Counted from the first letter of the stretch, positions 10,902 to 23,900 are shown. The stretch: 64,000 nucleotides of DNA from Sebastes aleutianus (GCA_916700875.1 CAKAKS010000212.1:62001-126000); one strand, 5' to 3'. Translations and numbers: made by a program. The notes: generated by a model not told the origin, from the letters alone.

Positions 10902-10984
10902 CCAATCAGATTGAATGTCCTATTTTGGAAGCAGTGAACACATATTCAGTGGTCTCTACTTTGGCAATGTTAGTCCTTTAAGAT

Positions 10985-11450
10985 GCTCTATAAGCTACGA
11001 TATCCAGAGCATTAATATAGCAGCAAACAACTATTTACTATGTAAAGATATAGAGGAGTTATGTCTACCTGAGCAGAGAATGAACTCTCCCTCTGTGCGT
11101 GTTGTAATCTGAGCTTCTCCTTGCTTTGTTGACATAGCCGGACCGTCGCACAGGCTTTTTAGTGCATGTTAGTGCATGTGATCGTGCACCACTGGTTAGC
11201 TCATGGCCTCCACTCTGCACTGCTGTCATACAGCGGTTACAGCTGATAACGCCGTCCCGACCGACGGCGCTGTCGTGGAAGCGTAGCACCCACCCTCCAG
11301 TTCCCCCCCAGGGTTAACACTGTTAGCTCTGTCTACAGTGTTGCCTTTGTTTTCACTCTTAGCGCTGTTAGCACCGTTAGCTGTGAGCGACGGGCTTTGA
11401 AGCTCATTTTTGTAGTGGCCAAACGGTGGTACTACAACTTCCGTGTCTGT
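10985..11450. repeat. Dispersed repeat, inverted relative to the array spacers
   Basis: In reverse complement it matches the spacer repeat of the N6-N13 array. It shares TCTGCTCAGGTAGAC, a TAAACA/GCTCGGATTACA-like region, the GTTAACcTGGGGGGGAAC block and CGCTACGCTTCCACGA. It carries only one arm of the hairpin seen in the array copies. Confidence 0.65.
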
Positions 11451-11454
11451 CACA

Positions 11455-11960
11455 TGACGCCATTGGGCCCAAAATTACTTTTTCCCATAGACTTACATTG
11501 GGAAAGAGACATCTGTAACTCAGCGAATATTTTTTTTATTTTAGGTAAATCAACTTCAGTATGAACACTTGAATAGCCCTTATTTAAATTTCTAGGTCCT
11601 AAAAGATGTAAAATGCACTAATAGCCGAATCCAGAGTTATTTCCCTTCCTCCGTTCATGTGAATGAGATCGAGACCGAGGCTGGAGCGAGGGCTGGGAGG
11701 CGGAGTTAAAGGAAACGCTACTGCGCCTGCTCTATGGGACAAATGGATGTGGAAGATCACCGGATGATCCGGGTACTTAAGCACTTGGTAGTCCACCCAT
11801 TTTGGCTTCATGCGCCACTGAGCAACTCTCATAGGAATGAACAGGAGCCCGCCTACAACGCTGTATCCAGTTCTCTTTATACATCCATGGCTGTGAGCCA
11901 GCGGCTCAGCCGTCGCCATGTTGAGACTCTGAGAGCCATGCGGAGACAATAGAAATGTTC
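11455..11960. repeat. Dispersed teleost repeat
   Basis: It contains CCCATAGACTTACATTGGGA and, later, CGCTGTATCCAGTTCTC and TTTATACATCCATGG, phrases I know from an abundant interspersed fish repeat. The 129-codon frame on the minus strand lies wholly inside it. Confidence 0.6.
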
Positions 11961-13500
11961 CCAATCTCGCATTTAGCACCTTTAACAAGTATAACTAGAA
12001 ATAGACATGTGATAGTGTGTTCACATAGATGCATACCTATCTACAGTCAATAGGGAATTTTCGTGATTTCGCAACACATGCAGCCTACTAATCTGGCAAA
12101 TGAAAAATAAAAACTGACATACAATACACAAAAATAAACGTGTGCCAAATTTGTGAGCAATAAAAACTGTACATAAGGGTGCGTGATGTTTGTCTCAAAT
12201 CATTTTCAATGGCTTCCTGGTATTTAAAAAACACACAGATGTTGATACAGTTAATGGGGTAGTCTGGAAACACTACAATAATTGAGTTGTTATAATAGTA
12301 GTTAACTCAACATAAGAAGATTTTTTTATCTTACTTCCCACTGCATTATTACAGTGTTGACCATTCTTAACACCGTTTTTTCCTTGTGATGACTTGTATT
12401 GCCCATTTGTGTGCAGAGCATGTTCTGTGCATTAAAGACATGACCCTCATTTCATACAGCTGCCCCTTTAAAATGTCTTCTCTTTGCTCTTGGTTTCTGA
12501 CTGCGCCGCTATACGTCGTGGCCTGCAGACCACAGGCCAGTCTTCCTGTGCTCAAGCTAGGACTTAAGTTTCCACCAGCGGAAACCTGTTCGCAGTAGTT
12601 CACACTGTATTCACCACAGCCGTCAGAACAAGAGCGAAATGCAGAGAGACTTCTGGTTTAAAGGTTGCACCCTCCGCTTACATTTCTAGTTAGAAGAAGG
12701 TATTAATAGACCAGAGGGGATTTTTGAGCTTGTCCTGCCTACATCTGCATCCAATGCTGTATATTAGTTATTTTCTTTTGGCACACACACATTTTACGTT
12801 GCACACCTAGACTGCACCTTTGACACAAAAGTTTTCAGCTGATTCCTTTTTTTTAATGTACTGTTGTTTGCTGTTGATTACTTTGTGTTGTAAGTTTAGC
12901 TTTTTCCGTTTCCTGTCCTTTGTGAAGCTTCCAGCTGAAGTGGGTGAATGGATCGTTTTTAGGAGTACTTAACAATGTTTTCATTTTCTTTTGTCTGCAT
13001 CTGTTATGCTATGCTACATTAAAGGGCCAGTTTATTTAAATCACAAACACATATTCTTCCACCCATCCTTATATACCATGTAGTTTCAGTTTTATCTGTT
13101 GAGGTTTTGAGATTGGTGTCTCTACAGAGCCGGCCCTCACCAATTTGGTGCCCTATAGGCAAGATTTTAGCTGGTGCCACTTGCATCGCAGCCAATTCCA
13201 CGACCAATCATTGTGGTCATACACTCACACAGAAACTACATAGCTTTATATCTTTGAGATTCTTGAGGCAGACAGTGGATGTTTGTGTGTGCACAAAAAA
13301 AAAATATTTCTCAAAATGATGTTGTCGGTTATTCCCCAAAAACTTGAATAATCTTTGCAACTTTTTCGATTAACCTAATGTATCGCGAGGGAACTGCATA
13401 TACAAAATACATATATGGAAATATGATTGATTGGATTATATTCACCAGAAGTATAAAACATTACACGTCCCTTATAGATTAAAAGTAAAATACCACTAAT
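11961..13500. other. Spacer between N2 and N3, no gene seen
   Basis: Only short frames occur. A phrase at about 13128-13165 (GCCGGCCCTCACCAATTTGG, then TGCCCTATAGGCAAG) looks like the end of another dispersed repeat. The 3' untranslated region of N3 may reach the right end, where a minus-strand AATAAA lies at 13517-13522. Confidence 0.45.
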
Positions 13501-14130
13501 TTGTGAAGGAAATGTCTTTATTCTTTGATTTATTGAGTTGTCATTTTTCAAAGATTTAAAAAGCAAAAAAATATTTTCTTTCACAATACAGCACAGACCC
13601 AACAATGAATGTTACTAAATTATAACAGTTTATTTCCATGTTACAGTAGTATATACTATAGTCCACTGACTGGCCTTTTGCTAAGTACCACAGCACAGCA
13701 CAATCTACAGTATATCACATTGGTAAAGCACTCCACAGAAGAGTTCGTAAAAACAAAGTACTGAATATAATTTCAAGAATACAATTAAATCAAAAGGTTC
13801 TGAAGCATCAGCTTTGAGTAGGCTGCTGTGATCAATACATTTCCAGTCCATTACAGTTAAGCTGGTTGGTAAATATGACCATTAAAAATCTTATTGGATT
13901 TTGCACATTCAAGTCTTCAGTGTTCAAATATACTCTATATATTGAGCTGCAAAGATGTGACCTGCAGCTTTGATTATAATCATGAAAAAGCTCCAGTGGC
14001 AGACTGCCTCATATTTGCTAAAGAGCTCTTTGGTCATATTTTAACCTTTTTTATGTACTACTAAATAGGAGATATACATTTAGGTATTCCTACTCCATCG
14101 GTCTTCAATCTCCCTGGTTTGTCTGCGTTC

Positions 14131-16606
14131 TCAAGATGACATTTCTCGGTTCTTTTGACAGTAGCTGATGGTGGAATAAACTACAGAGTCTCCACTGTAT
14201 TTCCCTGTAGCTTGTCGAGGGGGGAAGCCTCTTGGGGGCAAACACACAGCTGCATAGGCGACGGCATCACTAATCTGTGAGAAATGGAAATCATAATAAT
14301 TAAGACTTGCTCTGAAAGCTGGCCATAGAAAGACATGGTGTAAATCAAACAGAAGGGTCACATCCAGCTGACAAATGACACTGTGGGTGCCAAGACAAAC
14401 TCTTACCTGATTGCCTTCAGAAGATCCATCCGTTGCTTCTGAAGACACAAAGAGATAACTTTAGTCATTTCCAGATAGTGCAGACTGTAACCAGGTGACT
14501 AATGTGGTTTTGAATACCTGTGGTGGAATCTTTCCTCCGACTCTTGCAAAGTGTCCATATAAGGATGAGTGTCACAATCCCAAGAAGGATGTTTGACAAC
14601 GTCAAAGCAATAACGGCTAGACTCAGTTCAGCTGGTTTGGTGACCACATTGTCTGCAAAAGGAAAATAAACAAACAGTGCTTAATATCATTTTTATGGTT
14701 GTCAATCGATCAAAATATTTAATTGCATGTTTCCCATAATTAATAGCAAATAAATCAAGTTTTTTATCTGGTCAAAATTAACCTTAAAGGGAGATTTGTC
14801 AAGTATTTAATACTCTTATTAACATGGGATTGGGCAAATAAGCTTGCTTTATGCAAATGTATGTATATATTTATTATTGGAAATCAATTAACAACACAAA
14901 ACAAAGACAAATATTGTCCAGAAACCCTCACAGGTACTGCATTTAATATAAAAAATATGCTCAAATCATAACATGGCAAACTGCAGCCCAACAGGCAACA
15001 ACAGCTGTCAGTGTGTCAGTGTGCTGACTTGACTATGACTTGCCGCAAACTGCATGTGATTATCATAAAGTGGGCATGTCTGTAAAGGGGAGACTCATGG
15101 TCAAGGGACCCCTTTGAAAACGGCCATGACAGTTTTTCCTCGCCAAAATTTAGGATAAGTTTGGAGCGTTATTTAACCTCCTTTCCGACAAGCTAGCATG
15201 ACATGGTTGGTACCGATGGATTAGGTTTTCTAGTTTCATATGATACAAGTATCTTCTCTCTAGCTTTAAAATTGAGCCCGCTACAACCTCCGAAAGATCG
15301 ATTGCGTTAATGCGTTAAAACAAAGAGCGTAACGTTAGCGAGTGTCCGACAGACTATGTGTGGGGTTGTCGGTGGCGTTATAGCTGTAAACGTAGCTGTA
15401 GCAGTGTGTGTTATTTGTCGGTGAATAAATGCTACAACTCCTCAAGACCCGAGCCAACTTCCTGTATCCTGCAACATCGGCTCAGACTCTCTTAAGGTGG
15501 GCTGCTAAGGGTGACCAGTTATTCTCCTTAAAGTGACAAGCCGCTCTTCTGAGTTTTGCCTAGCTTTTTTAATTATTTTTTTATATTTATTTTAACCGTT
15601 TAACCGATAGCATTGATCAATTAAAATTCTTAATGTCGGTCAACGTTTAAATGGTTAATTATTAACATCCCTATTTGCTATGAATTGGAAATACATGTAT
15701 AGTGTCAGTTTCTGTCTTACTGTGAATATTAATCCTGGTCCCGTTTCCAAACAGCGTCTGTCCACATGAAGTCACAACACAGTAGTAGGTTCCAGCATCA
15801 TCAGAGCTGAGGTTCCTCATGAGAAGGCTGTACACACAGGTAGTTCCTCCGCTCTCAGTCCTCTGGCAGATCTTATCTCCAGAGGTGTAAATCATTTGCG
15901 GGGCATAATGAACAGAGTTTTTCAGCCACGTGACACTCGTGTGTTCTGCTGCACAGTGGCTGGTGTGAACAGAACAGCTGAGAGTCACAGAGTCTCCCGG
16001 CTGGACTGATTTAGACTCTACCCGCTGGACGACAGAGTCACTGCTCATGTTCGCACCTTGGGGAAGAAATCAAATGATTATGATCATTAGCATCACACTG
16101 CCATCAGCAATTACAGGTGCTTTAATGATAAACTACAGAGAATGAATACCTTTCACCATCAGAAAGGTTCCTGATCCAAACTGAATGTCTTTGAAGTGCA
16201 AGACTCCACAGAAGTATGTTCCAACGTCTTCCCATGTTGTTGCCGATATGCTCAGATGACTGTTGATTGTGTCAAATTTGACTGAATAATGAGATTCATC
16301 AGAAGATTCACTCTGTTTATAAAAATTATTGAATGCTACCACAAGCTGTAGTCTCTTCCCTATAGTGAATTTGTACCACACTCGTTTTTTCAGTTCACTC
16401 TTTATGTGACATTCAATAGTAGCCGAGTCTCCGAGCTTCACTGTTTGGAAAGGAACAGGCTGAAGGACGTCACTTAACTGTGCCGCACCTGAAATATACA
16501 GACAGAGATAGAGTCGGCTTTGTGTGTGACGGCGCTCATAAAAAGGAGTGGATTGCTACTTACACAAAGACCAGAGCAGGAAAGCTTTCACAAAGTACAG
16601 CACCAT
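14131..16606 (-). CDS. nitr: N3: divergent NITR with separate V and I exons and two ITIMs
   Basis: Six exons on the minus strand: 16606-16564 (leader MVLYFVKAFLLWSLC), 16488-16150 (V), 16056-15721 (I), 14652-14518 (membrane), 14438-14407 and 14274-14131 (tail), 342 residues. The V domain is far from the others: TIECHIKSELKKRVWYKF (short CDR1), VGTYFCG and FGSGTFLMV. The I domain keeps the NITR pattern (LSC, SHC, ICQ, TTC, YYC, TSC) and ends FGNGTRINI. The membrane segment (LSLAVIALTLSNILLGIVTL) is uncharged. The tail has VAYAAV and VVYSTI, both canonical ITIMs, the second where other copies have a weaker CVYSSV-type site. A CD-type or DICP receptor was considered; the I domain argues for NITR. 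Exon borders all fit GT/AG and phase. Confidence 0.86.
14697..15325. mobile_element. MITE-like dispersed repeat in the I-membrane intron of N3
   Basis: It shares the block AAAGGGAGATTTGTCAAGTA, AACCCTCACAGGTACTGCAT and AACTGCATGTGATTATC with the copies in N1 and N4, in the same orientation. Its right end is truncated where another element begins. Confidence 0.68.
15330..15673. mobile_element. Second MITE fragment abutting the previous one
   Basis: The right end, reversed, reads TAGGGATGTTAATAATTAAC and continues with an AAACGTTGACCGACATTAAG phrase, a familiar teleost MITE end. Confidence 0.55.
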
Positions 16607-16727
16607 CTTTTCTGTTTTTTCTATCTGTCTTCACTGGTCCGGCTTCTTACTCCGCAGCAGTTCTGAGTTACTGAAGCAACAGCAGACTTAACAGATTTGA
16701 CACTTGTCCTACATTCAGGCATATCCG

Positions 16728-16741
16728 TCAGGTCTGATTGG
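16728..16741 (-). promoter_or_regulatory. CCAAT site of N3
   Basis: The minus strand reads CCAATCAGACCTGA. It is 131 nt from the ATG, unlike the 75 nt of most copies, and the flank after CCAATCA differs. Confidence 0.4.
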
Positions 16742-17440
16742 TTCATCATCCTCACCTTGCAGTACATGCATTGGCTGGTTCACATTGAAGCAAAAAAAAA
16801 ACATCATGTTGGCCTGTTTCGACATCAGCAGACGTCAGCAGAGTTTAAAAACAGTTTGAATATGCTCACTCTGTGTATAGAGACAATAAGTCATCACCTC
16901 TTTGATATTAAATGGCAACACACACAGGTAAACCACAATGAGGTTGGTAAAATGGAAACTACAATTTAGATGCATACTTTCCAGAAGAATGCAGGACGTC
17001 ATTGATTGTTTGTTGAATTTTCAAAGGTATTACAGAGGTCATGAGTCCTCAAACTGAAAGTGTGTCTACATGCAGCATGTGGGTAACAGATACATATCTA
17101 TGTAACAGCAGCTGTACCATAATATTCGGTTGCACTGACCTGGATGAGGTGAGCCAAGTGGGTGACTAGAGCGTTCTAGAAAATATAAAAAACTGAATCC
17201 TCTCTTTGCAGAAACAGTGACCCCAGTTTTCATGAGGACACTATTTGGAAATATGCTTCTGCTGAATTTATTTATTTATTTATTTTTCAATCCTGTGAGC
17301 ATCACTAACTAAATTCCTATTGCTATTTTAGCAGCTTTTCTCTCATCAACTTCTCACAGAACTTCATCTGAACTTATTATCGTTTTGTGGGTCTTCATTT
17401 TTCTTTTTTTACAAAAAAAGCCTTATTAAACACGGTTTAA
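16742..17440. other. Spacer upstream of N3, no gene seen
   Basis: Short frames only; no splice-consistent coding exon or recognisable repeat. Confidence 0.45.
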
Positions 17441-17490
17441 TAAGTAATACTTTATTGATCCCTGGGGGGAAATTACAGTTGTTCCATTTT
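17441..17490. repeat. Fragment resembling a fish retroelement 3' end
   Basis: It contains TACTTTATTGATCCCTGGG followed by GGAAATTACAG, close to the TTTATTGATCCCC...GGGAAATT signature common in teleost interspersed repeats. Only this short tail is recognisable. Confidence 0.5.
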
Positions 17491-17880
17491 AGAATAAAGA
17501 TATATAAACACATAGAGCAGTTATAAGAAAAATAGAAATAAGAATAGATGCGCAAAAAGCTTAAAATGCATTATAATGACATGCGGAATGTCCTTAAAAG
17601 TGGCATGCTATTTACACACAATCCCATGAGATCTATTAGCTATCTGATTTGCTAAAACTTTACTTTGGAGGACAGAACATTTGAAACATTTTCTTTTTTA
17701 ATATAATTAATGCAGTCCAACCCAACGCCAAACTAAAGCCCTAAAATAACAGTTTGAATCAACACATCTCTAGGATTCATGGCATGGAAAGGAACAAAAT
17801 AGGCGCTGGCTGCCTCAAGTCACAAGAAAGAAATAATGATAAGATGACCTCATTGTCTTATGGGCTTGTATAGAAACACT

Positions 17881-18516
17881 TAGGGCCGGGCCAGACCGCT
17901 CGCGTGAGAAGCGCGTGTGCGTCGTGGAACCTGTTGTTTTTTTTATTTCGGCTCCCATGTTAACAGGTGAGAGCAGCCACACAGCCCGCGTGAGCAGCGC
18001 GGCTCAGGCGCTGCTCGACTGCGTGTCAGCTGCATCTCTTCTAGAGATCTGAGGTCTCACCTAATTTTTCATAGTGCCACAAGGTTGACAGCAAAAATAT
18101 ACAGTTAAATTGATCTTTTGACCGTATATTGGCATCATACCAGCAACACTACTACTGTTTCAGTGTCTATATCTGTAGAATATGTCACAGACACACAAAG
18201 AAAAGCCCTCTAAAAAATGTTCTGTGGACACAATTCTTTCATTTGTTAATGGCTTTTATTCTGAAATATTTGCAGGAGTGCTGTGGAAAATGCAGTGACT
18301 GATTATTTACAAATATAAATGTACAAAAATTTAATATAAAAGACATTTACTGTATAATTAAATGAAATGGCCATTATGAAAGGCAAACTCTATATAGAAA
18401 AAAAGGGCTTGTGGTAGCAGCGCAGCAGCAGCAGAAACGCTGACGTGAGAGACGCAGCAGTTCAGTGAGGCAGCCACCACGCGCTACTGACGTTCCCAGT
18501 CTGGCCCAGGCATTAT
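17881..18516. mobile_element. GC-ended MITE downstream of N4
   Basis: The left end is TAGGGCCGGGCCAGACCGCT. The right end reversed is ATGCCTGGGCCAGACTGGGA. Both flank GC-rich arms around an AT-rich centre. No transposase is present. The minus-strand AATAAA of N4 (18255-18260) would lie inside this element. Confidence 0.5.
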
Positions 18517-18567
18517 AAACTTTTATTAGTTGTGTTACACACAAACAAATATAAAACATGTACACTT

Positions 18568-21560
18568 CTACAGCTTTATACTTGAGTACGTGCATTCATT
18601 GTGGTCGCTGTTGTCTCTTGTTGTAGATCTGTTGACCTGGTGTTCCCTTACAGTTGCGTAAAGGATGTTTTCTTCATTTTGGCCACCCTGATAATAAAAT
18701 ATAAACCACAGTATTGTTCATGAGAGAGATAAAAACCCTCCAAAAAATTGCTGTCATGAAAACGTTTGAATGGTAATACAATAGCTAATCTACACAAAAC
18801 ATACCTGCATTGTTGTGGAGGGAGCTGAAAGTCTTGCATGCGACTCTGAAAAAGAAAGAAAGTTGTCCTCACTATAATGCTCTTATCTATAAAGCACGTA
18901 CAAACTGTCAGCAAAGAATAGTAGTTACGGTACCTGCGCATTTACAGCTGTTTCTCTTCTTCATCATGCACAGTAAGAAAACCAGTAAAACAACCAGGAT
19001 GGTGGTGAATGCCAAAGCTCCACTCAAGAAATACACCAAGACAGGAGAGTCCACCTGATCTGTAGAGAGACGGACACCAGGAGACATTACAGAGCCTTTT
19101 GAACTCATTTTAACTAATAGATATCGCCATGAAACTTCCCCACGTCATTACTTACATTAAGACAAAGTTTTCTGAAATTTTGTTAAAATATGCTATAAAT
19201 ATTATATATATGCAAATTTTAAAAATGTCCAAAAACAGAATTCTGAACATTGGATAAAGCCAGGTTAAAAATTGAATTTGTTGATATATTAGAGTCAAAG
19301 GTTTTTATAGAGGGAATTTTGGATATCTCTTTTTATCACTCCATAAATCAGAAGATACTGTCAACAACCATTACAAAAAAAATCAATTTTTGCCATGTTT
19401 TTAGGAAATTTTGTTTCTATAAATCAGGCTATGAATGATATATGAACAAACTCCTCTGTAAAAACCTTCAGAATATAGATGAGGAATGAAACTGGAAAGT
19501 TTGGTGTATGTACTTGCTACTGAAGTGGAGATTTCTGGCTCAGATTATGAGAAAACAGCTTTTAAAGATATGTATTGTAAATTTCTAACATTTTGCAAGA
19601 CACTACAGGTGAAGAGGGTAAAACATTTTAACTAATAGAAATCACCATGAAACTTCCCCAGTTGATTACTCACATTAAGACAATTGTTTATTGTATTACA
19701 AGTGAGGCGGTCAATCAATTCAAACATATTGTCTATAGTTAATTGCAATTAATATTACATTAATTGCACATTTTTTATCTGTTCAAAATGTACATTAAAG
19801 GGAGATTTGTCAAATATTTAATGCTCTTATCAACATGGGAGTGGACAAATATACTTGCTTTATGCAAATATATGTATATACCTATTATTAGAAATCAATT
19901 AAAAACAGAAAACAATGACAAATATTGTCCAGAAACCCTCACAGGTGCATTTAACATAAAAAATTTGCTTAAATCATAACATGCAGCCCAACAGGCAACA
20001 ACAGCTGTAAGTGTGTCAGTGTGCTGAGTTGACTATGACTTGCTCCAAACTGCATGTGATTATCATAAAGTGGGCATGTCTGTAAAGGGGAGACTCGTGG
20101 GTACCCATAGAACCCATTTTCATTCACATATCTTGAGGTCAGAGGTCAAGGGACCCCTTTGAAAATTTAGCGCATGTTTGGAGCATTACCAAATCTCCTT
20201 CACGACAAGCTAGTATGACATGTGTGGTACCAATGGATTCCTCAGGTTTTTCTAATTTCATATGATACAACTATCTTCACTCTAAAACTTTAAAACTGAG
20301 CCCGCTACAACCTAAAAATTGAAAGTTGCATTAATACGTTAAAGAAGTTAACGCGTTATTATTGCGTTAACTTTGACAGCCCTAATTACAAGTTTTCTGA
20401 AATGTTATTCTTAAATATGCAAATGAGGCATTATCTAATGCTAACTTTTGGTGATTTTAGGAGAAATCTACAGACAGATAGACAAAGTGTAGTAAAATAA
20501 ACAGCCTAAATGTGTATTTTGGATGCTTTCTTTCCACTAATCTGAAAGAAGACATGTTATGGAAGCAAAATAGCACAAAATCTCAGAACTGACCAGCACA
20601 TGAAAAACGTTTTTGCCTGTAGAAGTATTATACTAGTATAATAAAAATAAAATAACACGTAATAACCTTACCTTTAAAGTCCAGCTTTGTCCCGTTTCCA
20701 AACAGTATGTGTCCACATGAGGCAACAGCACAGTAGTAGGTCCCATCATGAGACGGATCCAGGCTATCCACTGGCAGGTTGTAGACACAGGTATGTGTTT
20801 GTGTGTTGGGTTTCTTCTCACACTGATCATTCTTGCCTCCATGGGTGTAGATGAGTCCTGGATGAGATTCTTCAGAGTTTCTGAACCAGTAAACACTGTG
20901 TTCTCCATCACAGGTCCCAGTGTGTACTGTACAGTTCAGAGTCTTAGAGCCTCCTGGCTGGATGGTCTCAGATTCTGACTGCTGGACTAAAGCCGGGATG
21001 TTCAGACCTGAACCCTGCACACTGACTAAAATGCCCTCCATGAATTCAAAATTGTATGAATGGCTTTTTGCGCAGTAGTAAGTAGCTGAGTCCGAAATTT
21101 GCAGTTCTGTTATCTTCAAGTGATTGTTACTGTTTTCAGTATCCAATGTGAAGCGTGAATCCTGGAATTCATCATGAAATTTTGCATTTGTTTCAAACTT
21201 GTAGAAGGTAGAGAGGAGCCTTGGTTTCTGTCCCAGAGTCTGTTTATACCAGTAAAGCCTTGCAGCAATATTACTCTCAGAGAAACATTGCAAAGTCAAG
21301 TTTTCCCCAGTTTTAGCGGATACAAAACCTCTCTCTTGATTAGCAGATGAGGAGGATTTCAGATCCGTCATCTGAGCTAAAGATAGGAATAACAAAGCAC
21401 TTTATGAACACATGAAAAACACAAAGAAACATCAGAAGCAATGTCATGAGGAGTGGTCATATACTTTAGAAGATTCAAACTGCAGTCACAAAAAAAACAA
21501 CTCACCCATTTTCCCCAAGAACATACATGTCAGATAGAAGACAAACTTTGGAGATGTCAT
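18568..21560 (-). CDS. nitr: N4: inhibitory-type NITR
   Basis: Five exons on the minus strand: 21560-21506 (leader MTSPKFVFYLTCMFLGKM), 21376-20672 (V plus I), 19059-18934 (membrane), 18845-18805 (41 nt) and 18687-18568 (tail), 348 residues. V landmarks are LQCFSESNIAARLYWYKQ, SATYYCAK and FMEGILVSV. The I domain has all six cysteines and ends FGNGTKLDFKG. The membrane segment YFLSGALAFTTILVVLLVFL has no charge and is followed by MMKKR as stop-transfer. The tail has a canonical ITIM, ILYATV, plus CTYSSI. The tail differs clearly from N2, N5 and the array while the leader resembles the array type (MxSPKFVFYLTC), so this gene may link the older and younger groups. Intron 2 is long (20671-19060) and holds a MITE. 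Confidence 0.88.
19702..20395. mobile_element. MITE-like dispersed repeat in N4 intron 2
   Basis: Third copy of the element also found in N1 and N3. Its right end, reversed, reads TTAGGGCTGTCAAAGTTAAC, the familiar start of a common teleost MITE. The left end is GGCGGTCAATCAATTC, more degraded. Confidence 0.7.
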
Positions 21561-21623
21561 CGTGTTCAAATTGTCGTGCTGAATGAAAACTAAATCTCGT
21601 TTCTCCACTTGTCACAGACAAGA

Positions 21624-21637
21624 CTGCGTTTGATTGG
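21624..21637 (-). promoter_or_regulatory. CCAAT element of N4
   Basis: The minus strand reads CCAATCAAACGCAG; the T of CCAAT is 73 nt from the ATG, two fewer than in most copies. Confidence 0.6.
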
Positions 21638-21659
21638 ACAGCCAGAAGTGACACTGTAC

Positions 21660-22660
21660 GTCCTATTTAGGAAACTTCATGACATGCTCGCTGCCACCTA
21701 CATACAGTATATAGTGTGAAATTTGGTTCACATGTTGACAGATATATGAAGAATATAATGATTTAAATCGCTGAAAAATCTCTGTATCCAATATATACAT
21801 ATCTGTAACAAGACACAGTGCAGTGCATTGATGTGCAATATTTGGTATATTTAACAAAAAGGTAACAAAAAATTATTTTGAGCAGCTCCATCCAACCATC
21901 CATACTTGATAATATACAGTATACTGATATACTTGACTCTCTTTTCGAACTGTAGTACGGCAAAACAACACTGTACTATGTGCTTTATTCAAGAGGCATC
22001 TTTTCTTTACAATAATCAATACAAATTTGATTAATCTAGGGCTGTACGATTAATCAAAATAAAATCCCGATCTCGTTTCTGGCCTCTCTATAACCCTAAG
22101 CTTCATCAACAAATGACAAGTGTGTGTCATACCACGTGGAAACTGTGTACAGGAAGAGGGGGTGGCAGGACATGGATAAAAATATATATAGACAGCAGAG
22201 TGAAAGAAATGTGGTAAAAGAAAAAAAAGCCTCGTAGAAACCTCGTAGAGAGAGGGCCAGAAAGAACAATCGATATGTCAACCCCCAGTTCTGACAAAAA
22301 CACTGTGCAGTCTGCTCATTGGAACCAGATTCAAAGACGAGAATGACAGTCAAAAGCACCTAACACAGGAAATAAATATAACTACAGATGCACTAATATG
22401 GAATTTTAGGGCAGATAATGATAACCGATAATTGTCTGTTTGTTGTGGCTGATACCGATAAATTTATCAATAATATTAACCTTACAAATGCAATACAATA
22501 TTTTTAATACAACAATATTTAGAGAACCTTCACCATCCATAGAAAGAACAACTTGCAATAATCTACATTATTCTTTTGACATGTAGAATAATTAGAGACA
22601 GACCTTATCACCTCATTGATTAGCTACACAAACCATAATAACTTCACATATGGTTGGACC
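21660..22660. repeat. Spacer upstream of N4 with MITE fragments
   Basis: TAGGGCTGTACGATTAATC at about 22036-22054 is the end of the GGGCTGCACGATTAATC-type MITE. A second phrase at 22430-22465 (CTGATACCGATAAATTTATC) resembles another repeat end. The 87-codon minus-strand frame at 22096-22359 lies in this material and shows no protein family features. Confidence 0.45.
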
Positions 22661-22663
22661 ATA

Positions 22664-22835
22664 CATAGACTTTATATGAGAAGTGGACGTAGTCACCCAG
22701 ACTGCCGTTTTGAAGCCTCGTGCTCGGCATTTTGGTCGTAGCTATTTTTGTTTTTTTGTCCTTTGCCATCTTTGTTTTTTCGAAACCAGAAGTGACACGA
22801 GAGGGTGGAGCTAAGTACAACTGAATACGAGTTTT
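22664..22835. repeat. Dispersed teleost repeat
   Basis: Contains CTGCCGTTTTGAAGCCTCG, CGGCATTTTGG and AACCAGAAGTGACACGAG, phrases of an abundant fish interspersed repeat. Confidence 0.55.
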
Positions 22836-23149
22836 TTAGGTCACCAAAATGTTAAAATTAACTCTCATGAATTGAAAACAAACCGTGAAAGAGAATGAGA
22901 ATGTGGTTGACCTCACTTACAATAATAGGTGTGAAACTCTTGTGGGGCTTAAAGTGGAGATGAAGCAGTCGACAAACTTAAGCTGGTTTACTAAATGGAT
23001 TTCCACTCTAATGAACAATTATATAACAAACATGACAAATGTCAGCATTTAAAAGAAAAAGAAAAAAGAAGCTTCATTTTATCTTTCGTGGCAAGAGCGC
23101 CGCCATGTTGCGGTACTCTAGCCTGTGACATCACACATTTTTCAAATTC

Positions 23150-23900
23150 AGAGTGCTCCAAATTTTCAATATGTTTATTTGATCATTAACAACATAAATT
23201 TAGCATACAAAAACACAGATATGATTTGTTTAAAAAACAAACAAACAATGAGGATAGATAAAAAGTATAGGATGCTAAAAGAATGCACGTGACTTTTACA
23301 GCATCGATGAATGTGAGCTTCTTAATACACTGGTTAGGTCATAAAAAAAACATTTATGCATATGTACTAAAAATAATCTAAATAAAATTAATTAATAATT
23401 AAAGAATAATTTTAGATACATGGTGTATTTGCAAGAACAATGTGGAGACAAAAATCTGTATCCTAAATAAGCACATTAGCAAAGAAGAGTGATTTATTTT
23501 GGGCTGCAGGACAACAAAGAAGCTTTAAAAGCATATTTATTTCAAACTTATTACGCTTTAAAAGAGGCATGAGAAATCCCTGTCTTACGCAAAAGTACAA
23601 ATACAATATGTCCGGTTCTACTGCTTGACGCTGTAGTACACACATTCACTCCAGGTCGGATCCCTCTGTCCTCTTGATCTGTTGTGCAGGTTGACACTTA
23701 AAGCAGCATAATAGAGTTTTTCTCCGTGTTGGTAACCCTGGTAACAAAATATATACCAGTTGATCGTTATTTAGTTCTTGACAGAAATTAAAACAATATC
23801 CAGGAAACAATGTATTCTGCAATAAAACGTGTAATTTAACAGTTTTTATTCACCTTTGCATTTGTTGTGGAGGAAGCTGAAAGTCTTGCTTGAGACTCTG
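23150..23900. repeat. N5 tail region that was copied into N12
   Basis: From AGTGCTCCAAATTTT through the 3' flank, tail exon and 44-nt exon of N5, this block is matched closely by 52665-53425. Shared marks include GAGGATAGATAAAAAGTATA, TTTTACAGCATCGATGAAT and CACATTAGCAAAGAAGAGTG. Confidence 0.8.

Noticed and set aside
11599..11988. 129-codon minus-strand frame
   Set aside because: Lies inside a common dispersed fish repeat.
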